From the NCBI RefSeq assembly GCF_005434965.1, contig NZ_SKCI01000001.1, forward strand, positions 505,370-569,369: a DNA stretch of 64,000 bases. Direction: 5' to 3'. Source of the stretch: Marimonas lutisalis (GTDB lineage Bacteria > Pseudomonadota > Alphaproteobacteria > Rhodobacterales > Rhodobacteraceae). A program made the translations under genes and the position numbers. Positions 62,761 through 64,000 of the stretch are shown piece after piece. Each line of letters opens with the position of its first letter. Position 1 is the first letter of the stretch. Below the pieces are notes generated by a model. The model was not told the DNA's origin. It worked only from the letters and a program-made list of their open reading frames with translations, and did not search any database.

Positions 62761-64000
62761 GCGCCACAACCGCGGAACTTGAAGCCCTGATCGAGGGCGC
62801 GTTTGCGCCCGATCCGCCGGCGCGGCTAGGTGTTGCCGTCTCCGGTGGGGGTGATTCGGTGGCCCTGATGCATCTTTTGGCGGCCTGGGCGAAAAAGACC
62901 GGCGTCGTGTTGAAGGTAGCGACCGTCAATCACGGGCTGCGCAAGGAAGCGGCAGACGAGGCGGAATTCGTGGCGCAGGTGGCACAGCAACTGGGCCTCG
63001 CACACGAAACGCTGACATGGCAGGGCTGGCAGGGCGATGGAAACCTGCAGGATGCCGCCCGGCAGGCGCGTTATCGGTTGTTGGCCGATTGGGCCGTCCG
63101 CGAGGAGCTGGCGGCGGTCGCGGTCGCCCATACCCGCGACGACCAGGCCGAGACGGTGTTATTGCAGCTGGCGCGCATGGCCGGCGTGGATGGGCTGGCC
63201 GCGATGCCGGCACGCAAGTGGCAGCACGGCATGTGGTTCCAGCGTCCGCTGTTGCGGGCTGGACGTGCGGATTTGCGGGACTACCTGCGCGCGATCGGCC
63301 AGCGCTGGATCGAGGACCCGTCGAACGAGGATCGCAGCTTTGACCGGATCAAGGCGCGCGATACGCTGGCCGTGCTGTCGGAGCTGGGAATCGATGCCGC
63401 GACGCTTGCCGGTGTGGCCGCCAACATGGCCAAGGCGCGCGATGCGCTGGACTGGCACGCGTTTCTGTCGGCGAAAGAGGTGGTGCGCATCGACCGCGGC
63501 GACGTCGTGATCGACCGCAAGGGCTGGCGCGCGTTGAATGACGAGATCGCCCGCCGCATCCTGAAGCGCGCGTTGCTGTGGGTGGGGCGCGCGCCTTATC
63601 CGCCGCGGCAGGCAAAGCTGGCGCAGCTGATCGGGGCGTTGAAGCGCGGACAGGGCCAGACGCTGGGCGGTTGCCTGGTGGTCGTTGAAGAAACGCAGAT
63701 CCGGATTTGCCGCGAAGCGTTGGCGCTGCGGGGTATCCGGCTGCCGCAGCACGCCATCTGGGACGGGCGCTGGCGGGTGATCGGCCCGGTCGAGGAGGGC
63801 GCCGAACTGGCCGCGCTGGGTGAGGCTGGCCTGCGCGCCTGCCCCGAGTGGCGCGCAAGCGGCTTGCCGGCCGCATCCCTGAAATCCTCACCGGCGATCT
63901 GGCGGAAAGACGAGCTGGTCGCGGCCCCACTTGCCGGTTTCAACCCGCTTTGGCGGGCCGAGCTTCTGGGGGGATCGGAAAGTTTCTTTGCCGGAATGCT
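62757..64000 (+). CDS. tilS: tRNA(Ile)-lysidine synthase, cut by the right window edge
   Basis: At least 414 residues are visible and the frame is still open at 64000. The PP-loop SGGGDSVAL (29-37) binds ATP, and ARQARYRLL and THTRDDQAETVLL-like blocks (AVAHTRDDQAETVLLQLAR) follow. TilS places lysidine at the wobble cytidine of the AUA-reading isoleucine tRNA. A GTG start overlaps the cpoB stop (GTGA). The order cpoB-tilS is common in alphaproteobacteria, and ftsH often follows outside this window. Confidence 0.93.
   Translation, partial: MSATTAELEALIEGAFAPDPPARLGVAVSGGGDSVALMHLLAAWAKKTGVVLKVATVNHGLRKEAADEAEFVAQVAQQLGLAHETLTWQGWQGDGNLQDAARQARYRLLADWAVREELAAVAVAHTRDDQAETVLLQLARMAGVDGLAAMPARKWQHGMWFQRPLLRAGRADLRDYLRAIGQRWIEDPSNEDRSFDRIKARDTLAVLSELGIDAATLAGVAANMAKARDALDWHAFLSAKEVVRIDRGDVVIDRKGWRALNDEIARRILKRALLWVGRAPYPPRQAKLAQLIGALKRGQGQTLGGCLVVVEETQIRICREALALRGIRLPQHAIWDGRWRVIGPVEEGAELAALGEAGLRACPEWRASGLPAASLKSSPAIWRKDELVAAPLAGFNPLWRAELLGGSESFFAGM

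Overview
The window looks like a chromosomal segment of a marine-type alphaproteobacterium, most likely of the Rhodobacteraceae/Roseobacter group. I judge this from the high GC content, the gene orders (fdsGBACD with a divergent-type LysR regulator, perM-hdaA-ppk, lolCD after proS, DUF2484 genes near murB, tolQRAB-pal-cpoB-tilS), and protein features typical of that family. It is dense single-copy core genome with a few accessory insertions. I found no tRNA, rRNA, insertion sequence, prophage or CRISPR array.

Layout. 1-7 kb: a gene cut by the left edge, a Tat-exported metallo-beta-lactamase-fold hydrolase, an MFS exporter with a histidine-rich tail, gltX, a lower-GC pair of accessory genes (secreted acetoacetate-decarboxylase-like protein, DUF2202 ferritin-like protein), a gamma-glutamylcyclotransferase, and an Rrf2/NsrR-type regulator behind an FNR-type box. 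7-11.8 kb: a tandem glycine riboswitch heads gcvT-gcvH-gcvP. 11.9-17 kb: an inositol-phosphatase-family gene, the ybbP-ybbA type ABC transporter divergent from tesA, and cspA. 17-26 kb: ppx, then fdsR and the NAD-dependent molybdenum formate dehydrogenase operon fdsGBACD. 26-33 kb: glutathione peroxidase, a LuxR solo, ppk, a CIA30 protein, hdaA, perM, and a fasciclin protein. 33-39.6 kb: proS, a serine hydrolase, DUF2937, lolC-lolD, an Ldh-family dehydrogenase and a hotdog thioesterase. 39.6-43 kb: three tandem c-type cytochromes, an HI0933-type flavoprotein and an FkbM methyltransferase. 43-53.5 kb: a division and cell-wall (dcw) cluster, ftsW-murG-murC-[small membrane protein, APC permease, two DUF2484 proteins, one more membrane protein]-murB-ddl-ftsQ-ftsA, which ends without ftsZ. 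53.5-64 kb: an M50-like membrane protease, an iorAB-type molybdenum hydroxylase, ybgC-tolQ-tolR-tolA-tolB-pal-cpoB and tilS, which is cut by the right edge.

The genes fall into a few working sets: glycine cleavage under riboswitch control; formate oxidation to NADH under a LysR regulator whose likely operator occurs twice; polyphosphate making (ppk) and breaking (ppx); envelope building and constriction (dcw genes, lolCD, tol-pal); and probable low-oxygen electron transport (FNR-like boxes before two of the cytochromes and before the Rrf2 regulator).

The least explained signal is non-coding. Behind several genes, in the same orientation as the gene, lies a recurring 3'-end element: a GC hairpin, a TATTT tract and a conserved block close to GTCAGATGAAGCAGGGGATC. 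Two copies match at about 43 of 48 positions. Two of the four sites also carry, 40 to 45 bases upstream, a hairpin with a 15-base loop of CCC runs (CCCACCCACCC[A/G]CCC), whose opposite strand is a strong G-quadruplex candidate. All functional statements about these elements are inference.
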